A DNA stretch of 64,000 bases from Xanthobacteraceae bacterium (lineage in GTDB: Bacteria > Pseudomonadota > Alphaproteobacteria > Rhizobiales > Xanthobacteraceae), in assembly GCA_031291445.1 (NCBI GenBank), contig JARLJA010000047.1:1-64000 (forward strand), in the 5' to 3' direction. The position numbers and the translations under genes are program-made. Positions 45,863-54,341 of this stretch are shown here, piece by piece. Positions within the stretch are counted from its first letter, which is position 1. The number at the start of each line of letters is the position of its first letter. The notes under the pieces are model-generated. The model ran no database searches. It saw only the letters and a program-made list of their open reading frames with translations, and was not told the origin of the DNA.

Positions 45863-46768
45863 TCAGTGGTTCTGCCCTTGCGCCGGATCGGCCTCGACCG
45901 ACCCGGGGGTTGGCGCCAGCCAGGTCAACCGCAACCCGTCCGCGAGGCTGACCCTGGCGCTTACGCCGAGCAGCGAGCGCGCGGCATCCGGATTGCCGTA
46001 GGACCACCGGATCCCATCGGCTCGCGGCGGCGTGTGGGACCGTTCGGAACGGCGCTGTGTGACCCGCATGGCGATGCCGACGAGGTCGAGGATCGTCACC
46101 GGCTGGCCGGTACAGGCGTTCAGCTCGGCGTAGCCGCCGGTCGCCCGAAGCCAGGCCATTGCCGCTCGCAGGAACGCAACCGCATCGTCGACGAACAGGA
46201 AGTCGCGCTTCTGCTGTCCGTCGCCCTCCACCTCGAGGGGATGCCCCGCGGCCAGGGCCGACAGATATTTCGCGATCACCCCGCTGAGGGGACGGCTGGC
46301 GATTTGCCCGGGCCCGTAGATGTTGAAAAACCGGAGACAGAGGACCGGCAGCCCCTCGGCGTGATGGGCCGCGCGCGCAGCGGATTCGGCTGTCAGCTTC
46401 TCCAGCCCATACGGCGTTCGCGGTTCAAGCAGCGCATCCTCGCGTACGGGTTCATCCCTTTGCCGGCCATAGACCGCGGCTGAGGATGCCAGGACCACCG
46501 GTACTCGCGCGGCGGCTGCGGCGACGAGGACAACGGGGGCCTGAGTCGCGAGGTGGAAACATCCGTCGGCGACCGCTATCGTCCGGCGAAGGTCGGATAG
46601 GTTCAACGATTCAGCCGCGATGCGTTCGCACCTCGGGTGCAACAAACCCGGCACAGCCTCCGCGCGGCGATCCAGGATGAGAACGCTGTCTCCCGCTTCA
46701 AGAAGCGCACGACAAAGCGCCCGGCCTACGAAACCCGCTCCTCCGGTAATGACGTATGACTTGCCCAT
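45863..46768 (-). CDS. NAD-dependent sugar epimerase/dehydratase with internal deletion
   Basis: Predicted 301-residue extended SDR. The NAD motif GGAGFVG, DRRAEAV, the FHLA motif, SSAAVYG and catalytic YGLEK are all present, as is the family core near LRFFNIYGPGQ. Compared with GalE-like enzymes, about 20 residues are missing between FHLA and the strand before SSAAVYG: the usual segment with the N-x-x-G-T motif is not there. The product may be inactive or structurally altered. Codon use is similar to its neighbours. It diverges from a glycosyltransferase-like gene over about 100 bp. Confidence 0.7.
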   Translation of the reverse strand: MGKSYVITGGAGFVGRALCRALLEAGDSVLILDRRAEAVPGLLHPRCERIAAESLNLSDLRRTIAVADGCFHLATQAPVVLVAAAAARVPVVLASSAAVYGRQRDEPVREDALLEPRTPYGLEKLTAESAARAAHHAEGLPVLCLRFFNIYGPGQIASRPLSGVIAKYLSALAAGHPLEVEGDGQQKRDFLFVDDAVAFLRAAMAWLRATGGYAELNACTGQPVTILDLVGIAMRVTQRRSERSHTPPRADGIRWSYGNPDAARSLLGVSARVSLADGLRLTWLAPTPGSVEADPAQGQNH

Positions 46769-46868
46769 GAACAATGTACGCGAGTACCGCCTGCCGTTGC
46801 GCAACCATCATGCTAGCATAACTTGTCCCGCGACCAGACCGCGGCAACGCCGGCGACGATTGCAGGAG

Positions 46869-47975
46869 ATGGACGCTCACGTGCCCAACCATCACGCGGG
46901 ACAGGATCGACACCCCGTGGCCCCGATCGTCTTCTATGGCGAACATACGGCGTCTCTCAGTCTCTACCTTGACGGCCTCGCGCCCGACCTCGCGAGCCGG
47001 ATCACGATCCTGTCCCCTTCCAACCTCGCCACGGATTTCACGCAGCTTTCCGCCGCAGGACTGGCGGTCTATGTCCGCGGCTTCGAACACGTCGTGCGAA
47101 GCGGCCTCGACGACGCTCTCGCGCGCGTGGGCGTGCCGCGCGCCTGGTTCACCGATGACGACCTGACGGCCCTTCGCGGCGAACAGCCGGGATTCCAGTT
47201 CTACACCATGAAGCGGGTCGGTCGTTTCGCCGGCCGCATGCTCGCGCTGGTGGGGACGACCGCGGCGCTGTGCGAGAGGCTCCGCAGCTTCCACGCCACC
47301 GTCCTTTACTGGCCATGCGTGCTGGACGAAACACGCGTCCCGGAGGGAGCCGCCAATCGATCGCCGTCGCCCCGGATCGGCGTCGTCGGCGGCGATTTCA
47401 GGCGATCCGGGTTGCGCGAGCTCGTCATTCCAGCCCTCGAAGGGGTGCCGGATGCCGAACTCATCCTGGCCCAACCAATCGGCGCCGGCATTCCGGGAGC
47501 CAAGATGCTGACGTTCGAACCGGACTTCCGCCGCTTCATCGAGGCGTGGCGCGCCGCCGGCCCCAACATCCTGGCTCATCCGCCCGGTCGAACGCGCAAC
47601 GCCGAAATGAAGAGCGCCGGCACCCTGCTGGCTTCGCTTTACCTCGGCGCCGTGCCGATCGTCGCCGACGAGCCCGCCTTCGCGGGACTTGACCGCCCCG
47701 ACGGCGTGATCCGGGTCGCGGCGGACGTCGCGCATTGGCGCGAGGCCGTCCTGCAGCTCGCCGCCCCGGAGACGCGTGCCCAATACTTTGCGCGCCTGGC
47801 GGCGTATTGCCGCGCCGCGTTCCCGCCGAACGGCCCCCGCCCGGCCATCGATTTTCTGCTCGCCGCAGCCGAGGCACGGCGGCAGTCATCACCCGCAACG
47901 GCATGGCGCCCGAGGCTTTCCTACCGTGCGGCGGCGTTCACGCGGACGATGCTGTCGTCGTTCCAAAGCCGATGA
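46869..47975 (+). CDS. Glycosyltransferase-like protein of unknown family
   Basis: Predicted 368-residue protein with a GT-B-like layout: FYGEHTASLSLYLDGLAPDL at the start, a sugar-nucleotide-domain start RIGVVGGDFRRSGLRELVIPAL, and SAGTLLASLYLGAVPIVADEP in the EX7E-like position. No family is recognised. The start is uncertain: AGGAG (46864-46868) abuts the ATG at 46869, so the GTG at 46881 (spacing 12) or the GTG at 46917 could be the true start. The last 38 bp overlap the 3' end of the methyltransferase gene on the opposite strand. The cluster context indicates surface glycan synthesis. Confidence 0.6.
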   Translation: MDAHVPNHHAGQDRHPVAPIVFYGEHTASLSLYLDGLAPDLASRITILSPSNLATDFTQLSAAGLAVYVRGFEHVVRSGLDDALARVGVPRAWFTDDDLTALRGEQPGFQFYTMKRVGRFAGRMLALVGTTAALCERLRSFHATVLYWPCVLDETRVPEGAANRSPSPRIGVVGGDFRRSGLRELVIPALEGVPDAELILAQPIGAGIPGAKMLTFEPDFRRFIEAWRAAGPNILAHPPGRTRNAEMKSAGTLLASLYLGAVPIVADEPAFAGLDRPDGVIRVAADVAHWREAVLQLAAPETRAQYFARLAAYCRAAFPPNGPRPAIDFLLAAAEARRQSSPATAWRPRLSYRAAAFTRTMLSSFQSR

Positions 47976-48561
47976 TTCGCGGCGGCCTCAGGACCACTTG
48001 CATCTCGACGCCCACGCACCCCGCCAGCAGTACGTCGCGCATGGCCTGCTCGCTGAAGCGATAGTAGTCGCCGGGGTAGTTGTGCACCACGAGGGTCGGC
48101 GTCGCTGCACCCCATCCCGGCGTGATCCGCTCCAGCAGACGCCCGGCTCCGGGCAATCGTGAGAGACGATGCGCCAGCCGTAGCAGCGGCGTCGCAGGCA
48201 GATCGGCAAAGCCCGGTACGCCGACGACCATCAGCGCACCCGGACGAGCGACTCGACGCATGCCTGCCACCGTGCGCCAGAAGCGGGGGTCATGCTCGAG
48301 CACGGAATTGCACAGCACGACGTCGAACACGCCATCGGGGAAGGCCGCCAGGCCATCGGCGGCGACACGCACCAGATCGAGCCCCGGCGCCGATGACACG
48401 AAATCCAGATTCACTCCGACCCGCAGACCGGCACCCGCGAGCGCCGGAAGGCGGAGCAGCGTATCCTCCGACGCGGTCGCACCCACCTCCAGCACCCGGG
48501 CGCCGGGCGCCACCCTGCCGCGGCAGATCACATCGAAGGCCTCGAACACGAGAGGATGCAT
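47938..48561 (-). CDS. Class I SAM-dependent methyltransferase
   Basis: Predicted 207-residue methyltransferase. Motif I is RVLEVGATASEDT, a variant of the usual VLDxGxGxG, followed by FDVVLCNSVLEHDPRFW (motif II region) and ARPGALMVVGVPGF. The family (Methyltransf_11) includes enzymes capping glycans or acting on sugars. It begins 8 bp after the GT4 gene stop and so is in an operon with it. The variant motif I makes SAM binding likely but not certain. Confidence 0.72.
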   Translation of the reverse strand: MHPLVFEAFDVICRGRVAPGARVLEVGATASEDTLLRLPALAGAGLRVGVNLDFVSSAPGLDLVRVAADGLAAFPDGVFDVVLCNSVLEHDPRFWRTVAGMRRVARPGALMVVGVPGFADLPATPLLRLAHRLSRLPGAGRLLERITPGWGAATPTLVVHNYPGDYYRFSEQAMRDVLLAGCVGVEMQVVLRPPRIIGFGTTTASSA

Positions 48562-48569
48562 GGCGCCGC

Positions 48570-49766
48570 TTATGCTCGCAGGGGAGACTGCGAATGCAGT
48601 GCCCGGTAAACGCTGACGAGCCGGTCGACCGTATCACCGAAGGCATGGCGCTCCGCCAGCTTCCGCGCCTCCTGCCCCATGGCGGCCCTTCGTACCGGGT
48701 CGCGCATGTCGGCCAGCGCGCGAACCAGCGATCTGGTCGAGAGACGATCAAGCACGATTCCCTCGCGGCCCTGCCGCATGCCGTCGGCGGCACCGTTGAA
48801 ACGCGTGGTGACGACCGCAAGCCCGGACGACATGGCTTCGAGGGTGGCGAGGCTGCACGCATCGTGCGCGGTGGGATGGACGAAGATATCGGCGGCGCCA
48901 TAGAGCGACGGCATGTCCTCGACACGCCCCAGGAAGCGCACGCGCTCCGCCACGCGGTTTTGCCGCGCCTGCGCCGCATACTCCTCGATATCGCCGTCGC
49001 CGGCGACGAGAAGCAGCGCATCGTCGAGTTCGGGCGCAGCCATGGCTTCGATGGCGTAGCGCACCCCCTTGAGCCGGAAATTCGCGGCAGCCGCGAGCAG
49101 GACCCGCGTGCCGTCGGGAATGCCGAGCGCATGGCGCATGGCCGCGCGCGCGGCACGCGCACCAAGCGGGTTGAAGCGCTCGGTGTCGATTCCGTTGGGG
49201 ATGATCACGATACGCTCCGGCGTGATCCCGTAGCGCTTGCGGAACGCCACCGCCGTCTCGTCGGACACCGCGATCACGCGCCGCGCCGAGGCGAGCTGCA
49301 TCGCCTCGAATTGCCGCGCCGCACGCATCGCGCGGTGAAAGCCGAGCGACCGGGCCAGCCGGAGCCGCCGGCGCAGCGGCAGCGTCGCCAGGTCCCGCGA
49401 CAGGTTCAGCGCCTGGCATCCCATCTGCGGCTGAAACACATGGCTCGACAGCCCGACACCGGTATCGTGCAAGATCTCGCCATGCAGCGTGGCGGCCGCG
49501 GCGGCGAACAGGCGGGCCTGTTCCAGGGCGTCGGTCACAGCCGGTACGATGGTGACGTCGAGCCCCGGGAGAGCGGCTTCGGCGACGGTGGTCAGCACCC
49601 GCACGCGACACCCGCGGGCGAGCAGCATCTTCGCCAGATCATGGGCCCAGGATTCCAGACCGCCGGCGGACGGCACGAAGCGCCGCACCATCAGCGCCAC
49701 CTTCAGGCGTGCGGTATCCCCTGTGGCGACGTCGTTGCGGCCGTTGATCGAGGGACTGTCAGGCAT
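48570..49766 (-). CDS. GT4 glycosyltransferase (WaaG-like)
   Basis: Predicted 398-residue GT-B enzyme. An N-terminal RRFVPSAGGLESWAHDLA segment, FQPQMGCQALN, AVSDETAVAFRKRYG, IPNGIDTERFNP, the donor loop LAAAANFRLKGVRYAIEAM and the EX7E motif SLATLEAMSSGLAVVTT identify family 4. It resembles LPS core glucosyltransferase WaaG. The first 20 residues have no counterpart and may include an alternative start. Divergent from the sulfotransferase gene; shared promoter region holds an inverted repeat at 49814-49832. Confidence 0.82.
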   Translation of the reverse strand: MPDSPSINGRNDVATGDTARLKVALMVRRFVPSAGGLESWAHDLAKMLLARGCRVRVLTTVAEAALPGLDVTIVPAVTDALEQARLFAAAAATLHGEILHDTGVGLSSHVFQPQMGCQALNLSRDLATLPLRRRLRLARSLGFHRAMRAARQFEAMQLASARRVIAVSDETAVAFRKRYGITPERIVIIPNGIDTERFNPLGARAARAAMRHALGIPDGTRVLLAAAANFRLKGVRYAIEAMAAPELDDALLLVAGDGDIEEYAAQARQNRVAERVRFLGRVEDMPSLYGAADIFVHPTAHDACSLATLEAMSSGLAVVTTRFNGAADGMRQGREGIVLDRLSTRSLVRALADMRDPVRRAAMGQEARKLAERHAFGDTVDRLVSVYRALHSQSPLRA

Positions 49767-49813
49767 GCACCGGTTTAAGGATCAACGAGTCGTAGTTCCG
49801 CAGCTTCGACAGG

Positions 49814-49832
49814 GGCGCAAGGCGGTTGCGCC
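49814..49832. promoter_or_regulatory. Inverted repeat between divergent GT4 and sulfotransferase genes
   Basis: GGCGCAA-GGCGG-TTGCGCC: 7-bp arms with a 5-bp centre, 48 bp upstream of the GT4 start and 94 bp upstream of the sulfotransferase start. It could be an operator or a hairpin; nothing else supports a function. Confidence 0.3.
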
Positions 49833-49925
49833 TCGATCATTGTGCAGACTATCACAATCGGCCAACAATGCTGAAGATTGATAGCCAAGCAAACGGTCCG
49901 ATCACTTGGGCACGGAGGGAGAGCC

Positions 49926-50855
49926 ATGACCCGCGAGCGACTGCTCGGGTCGCAACTTGCGGAGCGCGTCGCGGCACTGCCGCCGCCCGTGGTGATCTTC
50001 AACAAGTCGCATTCCGGCTCGCGCCTCATCGCCCGCCTCGCGCAGGACCAGGGCATATTCATGGGTGCGGCGCTCAACGAGTCGCTCGATGCGCTGCCGT
50101 TTCTGCCGCTCGTCGAGCATGTGGTGCTGGAGCACTACCCGGCGTTCGAACTGCTGCGGCGCACGCAAGAATGGCCCCCACGGGTTCGCGCCCTCGTCGA
50201 CACGGCCCTCGACGCCCATTTGGCCGGGCACCGACCGGGACAGCCGTGGGGATGGAAGCTCTGCGAAACCGTCTACATCCTGCCGCTGATTGCGACGATC
50301 TTTCCGAAGGCACGCTTCGTGCACCTGGTCCGCGACGGCCGCGACGTTGCCTTCAGCGACCACGTCTCGCCGGAGCTGCCGTTCTGGCGCAAGGTCTATT
50401 TCGGCAACGACGCGGTGGTCAGTTGGCGAGGAATGCCGCTCGACAACGAGGCCTATCTCGAAAGGAGCTACCTCTACAACGCCCGGCATTGGCTGGAGAG
50501 CGTGCGGCTGGGGCGCAACTACGGCACGATGCTGGGAGATGCCTATTGCGAGGTCGCCTACGAGGAGCTGTGCGCGCGGCCGGACCTTGTCGGGAAGCAG
50601 TTCATGGAATTCCTCGGACTGCCCCTCGATCAGGCGGGCCTCGCGGCCACGGCACAAGCGGTGCAAACGGCCGCAATCGGCAAGTTTCGTCGCCAGCCGG
50701 CGTGGCGGCTGCACCGCGTCCAGCGGTTGATCGAACCGACCCTGCTCGCCTTCGGTTACCGCTGCGATCCCCTGCCCCCGAGCCGGCTTGAACTGCTGCA
50801 GCGCTGGCTGCGGCACCGGTGGCAGGGCGTCAAACGGCGCGTCTTCCGTGCGTAG
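49926..50855 (+). CDS. PAPS-dependent sulfotransferase
   Basis: Predicted 309-residue cytosolic sulfotransferase. The 5'-phosphosulfate loop is NKSHSGSRLIARL (26-38), and the 3'-phosphate-binding motif is FVHLVRDGRDVAFS (131-144). A TYEEL-like VAYEELCARP and FLGLPLD follow, as in carbohydrate sulfotransferases. It would move sulfate from PAPS to a sugar or lipid acceptor. GGAGG about 8 nt before the ATG at 49926 decides the start over 49878. Its stop is overlapped by the GTG of the GT9 gene. No PAPS-synthesis genes are visible. Confidence 0.83.
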   Translation: MTRERLLGSQLAERVAALPPPVVIFNKSHSGSRLIARLAQDQGIFMGAALNESLDALPFLPLVEHVVLEHYPAFELLRRTQEWPPRVRALVDTALDAHLAGHRPGQPWGWKLCETVYILPLIATIFPKARFVHLVRDGRDVAFSDHVSPELPFWRKVYFGNDAVVSWRGMPLDNEAYLERSYLYNARHWLESVRLGRNYGTMLGDAYCEVAYEELCARPDLVGKQFMEFLGLPLDQAGLAATAQAVQTAAIGKFRRQPAWRLHRVQRLIEPTLLAFGYRCDPLPPSRLELLQRWLRHRWQGVKRRVFRA

Positions 50856-52044
50856 ACTGTATGCATGGCTGGCCGAGCACGTGTTCCCTGGCCTGCCCCG
50901 CGGCCTGCGCGCCCGCGCGCTCTTGATGTTCGACCGCCTCGTTCTGAACATGATGCCGGCACCGCGCTCCCGCCGCGGCGTCATGGTGCTGTTCGTCCAC
51001 GGCCTCGGCGACATGGTGCTGTTCACCGAAGCGCTGAAGCTCATTCGCGCCTGCCATCCGGGCGAGCCGCTGCTGCTGGTTTGCGGAAAGGGCACCGAGG
51101 ATTACGCCCGCAGCTACCTCCGCCCCGACCGCATCATCGCGCTCGACCGGGAACGGCTGGCACGCGCCTTCCTGTACCGCATCGTCGCCATCATGCGCGT
51201 CGCCCGGCAGCAGGCGGCTGTCGCGATCCAGCCTTCGTTCAATCGGTTTCACCTGGTTGAGGACGCGCTGGTCCACGCCAGCGGCGCCGACCTCCGGATC
51301 GGCTCGACCGGATCCGACCTTTTCATTTCCGATCGCGAGCGTTCCAGCGGCGACGGCTGGTACACCCGGCTGATTCCGCAGCCGCCGCGGACGATGCACG
51401 ACCTCGAAAGGACCGCGCTGTTCGTGGCCGCATTGACCGGCCGCGACGTCTCCCCGCTCGCGCCGCGCCTGCCGCTGCCGCCGCGATCCCCGAGCGGCCC
51501 CGCGGGAGGCTATTTCGTCGTCGCCCTCGACGCCTCGACGCCATTGCGAACCTGGCCGACCGAGAACTTCATCGCCGCTCTCCAGGCCGTCGCCGCGAAA
51601 TCGGCGCTGGCACCGGTCGTGGTCGGATCCGACCCAGCGAGGCTGCTGCCCAGGAACCCGAATATTGTCGATCTGACCGGCAAGACCGACCTGGAAGCCC
51701 TGATCAGGGTGATCGCCAACGCCGATCTCGTGATCGCCAACGACAGCGCGCCGACCCACCTCGCCATCGCGCTCGGCGTGCCGGTGGTCGCCGTCTGCGG
51801 CGGCGGCCTGCCGGTGCGCTACCTGCCCTATCCTGACGGAGCGCAGATCCGCGGCCGGCTGCGCGTGATCACCGTCGACGATGCGCCGTGGACCTGCTTC
51901 GGCTGCGGCTGGCGCTGCATCCACATCGGCAAGCCCGACCGCGCCGCCCCCTGCATCGCGGACATCCGCATTGCCCGCGTCGTCGACGAGGCATTGGACC
52001 TGCTCGCCCTGGCCCCGCGAGCGGCAGCACCACCGCGAGCCTGA
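50848..52044 (+). CDS. GT9-family glycosyltransferase (heptosyltransferase-like)
   Basis: Predicted 398-residue GT-B enzyme. VLFVHGLGDMVLFTEALKLI is the GT9 acceptor-domain start; ALDASTPLRTWPTENFIAAL replaces the usual GAS-x-x-K-x-W motif, and VIANDSAPTHLAIALGVPVVAV is the donor loop. The family includes ADP-heptose:LPS heptosyltransferases. A Cys-rich PWTCFGCGWRC segment lies near the C-terminus, as in some GT9 proteins. The GTG start overlaps the sulfotransferase stop by 8 bp, so the two are coupled. It converges on the acyl carrier protein gene with 2 bp between stops. Confidence 0.83.
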   Translation: MRRLYAWLAEHVFPGLPRGLRARALLMFDRLVLNMMPAPRSRRGVMVLFVHGLGDMVLFTEALKLIRACHPGEPLLLVCGKGTEDYARSYLRPDRIIALDRERLARAFLYRIVAIMRVARQQAAVAIQPSFNRFHLVEDALVHASGADLRIGSTGSDLFISDRERSSGDGWYTRLIPQPPRTMHDLERTALFVAALTGRDVSPLAPRLPLPPRSPSGPAGGYFVVALDASTPLRTWPTENFIAALQAVAAKSALAPVVVGSDPARLLPRNPNIVDLTGKTDLEALIRVIANADLVIANDSAPTHLAIALGVPVVAVCGGGLPVRYLPYPDGAQIRGRLRVITVDDAPWTCFGCGWRCIHIGKPDRAAPCIADIRIARVVDEALDLLALAPRAAAPPRA

Positions 52045-52046
52045 CG

Positions 52047-52304
52047 CTATCGCGCCGCCGCCCTGGCTTCCCTGAGGCTGGTTTCGACTGCGCCGACGAG
52101 CGAACCCACGTCACGCACGGAAGCGACCGCGTCGTCGTTGACCTGAATGGAGAGCTTCTGCTCGATCAGCTGAATGAGCTCGACGAATTCCAGCGAATCG
52201 ATGCCGAGATCTTCCTTCAGGCGGAGCGACGGCGCCAGCTCGCGCGCCGATCCCGTCATGGTGGCGACGGCCGCGTGCACGGCGTTCATGGCGTCATTTT
52301 CCAT
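52047..52304 (-). CDS. Dedicated acyl carrier protein
   Basis: Predicted 85-residue ACP. The phosphopantetheine attachment site is Ser37 in LGIDSLEFVELI; the helical pattern and acidic face are ACP-like. The second half (VNDDAVASVRDVGSLVGAVE) fits the family. AAGGG lies 8 nt before the ATG. The start overlaps the end of the acyltransferase gene by 11 bp, a sign of coupled expression. It is not in a fatty-acid locus, so it likely delivers acyl groups to the neighbouring surface-glycan enzymes. Confidence 0.88.
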   Translation of the reverse strand: MENDAMNAVHAAVATMTGSARELAPSLRLKEDLGIDSLEFVELIQLIEQKLSIQVNDDAVASVRDVGSLVGAVETSLREARAAAR

Positions 52305-52878
52305 GCGGCTGCCCTTTCACGGCAAAATGCCGTTCGATCGCGGCGCGGCGCTCGACCTCCGGCAAGCCGAAGGTGTCGAGCGCATTGTCGCCGCTCGCGA
52401 GACGCCGGAGCAACAGACTGGCCCGCCCGACCACGCGACCGGGGTTGCCGGCGACCACCGAGTTGGCGGGGATCTCGCCGCGCACCACCGCCCCGGCGCC
52501 GACGATGCACCCGTCGCCGAGCCGCGTGCCCGGCAGCAGGATGGCGTTCTCGCCGATGAAGCAATCGTCGCCCACCGCGATGGGCCCGAGGAATTGGACC
52601 GCGGGTCGCTCGCGGCGCAACAGGTGCGCGGCGCCGTCATGGGTGACGAACTTGACGCCGGAGGCGACCCCGACCCGGTCGCCGAGGCTGATGAGGTAAG
52701 GCTCGGTGGAAAACTCGAGGCTGTAGATCCTGCATCCCTCGCCGACCCGCACCCCGCGGGCCCGGAGCAGATCGGCGGTTTTGGCGTCGTCCGTCACGTG
52801 GCCGCGATCGCCGTTCGCGGCCCGTCCACCGAGGCCGCGGAGCACGCGTGACAGCGCCCGCCTGATGCCAGATCGCAA
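52294..52878 (-). CDS. Left-handed beta-helix acyltransferase (WbbJ/NeuD-like)
   Basis: Predicted 194-residue hexapeptide-repeat protein. Repeats start near RGVRVGEGCRIYSLEFSTEPYLISLGDRVGVASGVKF and continue through GDDCFIGENAILLPGTRLGDGCIVGAGAVVRGEIPANSVVAGNPGRVVG, with the catalytic His in VTHDGA. This is the layout of O-acetyltransferases of colanic acid and O-antigen synthesis. The overlap with the ACP gene suggests that acyl-ACP, not only acetyl-CoA, could be its donor; this is inference. The N-terminal 30 residues are basic and amphipathic. Confidence 0.8.
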   Translation of the reverse strand: MRSGIRRALSRVLRGLGGRAANGDRGHVTDDAKTADLLRARGVRVGEGCRIYSLEFSTEPYLISLGDRVGVASGVKFVTHDGAAHLLRRERPAVQFLGPIAVGDDCFIGENAILLPGTRLGDGCIVGAGAVVRGEIPANSVVAGNPGRVVGRASLLLRRLASGDNALDTFGLPEVERRAAIERHFAVKGQPHGK

Positions 52879-52917
52879 TGCTTCCGCCCCTCGGGATGAA
52901 TGGCGCGACCGGCGCCG

Positions 52918-54330
52918 TCAAGAGCGCTTGTAGTCGTCCTCGATGCGGATGATGTCGTCCTCGCCGAGGTAGCTGCCGGTCTGCACCTCGATCAGTTCGA
53001 GCGGGATCTTGCCGGGGTTTTCCATCCGGTGCACCGCGCCGATCGGGATATAGATCGACTCGTTCTCGTGCACGATCTTCTGCAGGTCGTTGACCGTCAC
53101 CAGCGCAGTGCCGCGCACCACGATCCAGTGCTCGGAGCGGTGGTGATGCTTCTGCAGCGACAGCCGGCCGCCGGCCTTGACCACGATGCGCTTGACCTGG
53201 TGGCGGTCGCCGATGTCCAGCGACTGGTACGAGCCCCACGGGCGGTGGACCTTGAGATGGTCCTCGGTGACCTGGGGCGCCACCTTCCTGAGCTTGCCGA
53301 CCAGGCGCTTCAACCCGCCCGGATCCTTCTGCCGCGACACCAGGATCGCGTCCTGGGTCGCCACCACGACCAGGTCCTCGACCCCCTCCAGCGCCACCAG
53401 CGCCTTGTCGGTCGAGACGTTGCAGTTGCGCGCGCCCTCGAACACCGCGTCGCCCTGGGCGGCGTTGCCCTGCTCGTCCTTGGCCGACAGCTCCCAGACC
53501 GCATGCCAGGAGCCGACGTCCGACCAGCCGCAGGACACCGCGACCACCGCCGCCTTCCGGGTCTTTTCCATCACCGCGTAGTCGATCGAGATCGCGTTGG
53601 CCTTCTCGAACGCCGCCTTGTCGAGGGTGACGAAGCCGAGATCGCGGCCGGCGCTCGTGACCGCCTCGGTCACCGTCGCGACACTGTCGGCATCGAACGC
53701 GGCGTATTCGCCGAGCAGGGTCTCGGCGCGGAACATGAAGTTGCCGCTGTTCCAGAGATAGCCTTCCGCGACATAGGCCGTAGCCGTCGCGGCATCGGGC
53801 TTCTCGACGAACTTCGCCACCGCGCGGATGGCGCCGTCGAGCGGCTCGCCGGGACGGATGTAGCCGTATTCGGTCGACGGAAATTCCGGCGTGACGCCGA
53901 AGGTGACGATGCGCCCGGCATTGGCGCCCTCGAGCCCCTCGCGGCAGGCCGCGACGAAGGCGGCCGGATCGCGCACCACGTGGTCGGCGGCGAGTGCGAG
54001 AACCACGGCCTGCGGGTCGCGGCCGTGGGCGAACGCCGCGCCGGCCGCGATCGCCGGGCCGGAATCGCGCCGCGCCGGCTCCAGCAGCACGTCGGCCTCG
54101 AGCCCGATCTCGGCGAGCTGCTCGGCGACCATGAAGCGATAGGCGGCGTTGGTGATGACGATGGCGCGCTCGAACAGCGTCGGATCGGACACCCGCAGCA
54201 GCGTGTCCTGGAACGTCGAGCGCGTGCCGAACAGCCGCAGGAACTGCTTCGGCCGGCCCTCGCGCGATGCTGGCCACAGTCGGGTGCCGGCGCCGCCGCA
54301 CATGATCAAAGGAATAATACGCTCGGTCAT
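52918..54330 (-). CDS. manC: Bifunctional mannose-1-phosphate guanylyltransferase / mannose-6-phosphate isomerase
   Basis: Predicted 470-residue enzyme making GDP-mannose. The N-terminal nucleotidyltransferase has MCGGAGTRLWPASREGRPKQFL, VTNAAYRF, ALAADHVV and FVEKPDAATATAYVAEGYLWNSGNF. The C-terminal type II isomerase cupin has HRPWGSYQSLD, LSLQKHHHRSEHWIVV and IPIGAVHRMENPG, with the metal His and Glu residues. This is the ManC/AlgA form. GDP-mannose feeds the glycosyltransferases of the cluster. The ATG at 54330 is the family start; it begins 11 bp after the epimerase stop. Confidence 0.93.
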   Translation of the reverse strand: MTERIIPLIMCGGAGTRLWPASREGRPKQFLRLFGTRSTFQDTLLRVSDPTLFERAIVITNAAYRFMVAEQLAEIGLEADVLLEPARRDSGPAIAAGAAFAHGRDPQAVVLALAADHVVRDPAAFVAACREGLEGANAGRIVTFGVTPEFPSTEYGYIRPGEPLDGAIRAVAKFVEKPDAATATAYVAEGYLWNSGNFMFRAETLLGEYAAFDADSVATVTEAVTSAGRDLGFVTLDKAAFEKANAISIDYAVMEKTRKAAVVAVSCGWSDVGSWHAVWELSAKDEQGNAAQGDAVFEGARNCNVSTDKALVALEGVEDLVVVATQDAILVSRQKDPGGLKRLVGKLRKVAPQVTEDHLKVHRPWGSYQSLDIGDRHQVKRIVVKAGGRLSLQKHHHRSEHWIVVRGTALVTVNDLQKIVHENESIYIPIGAVHRMENPGKIPLELIEVQTGSYLGEDDIIRIEDDYKRS

Positions 54331-54341
54331 CGGCTCCGCCG

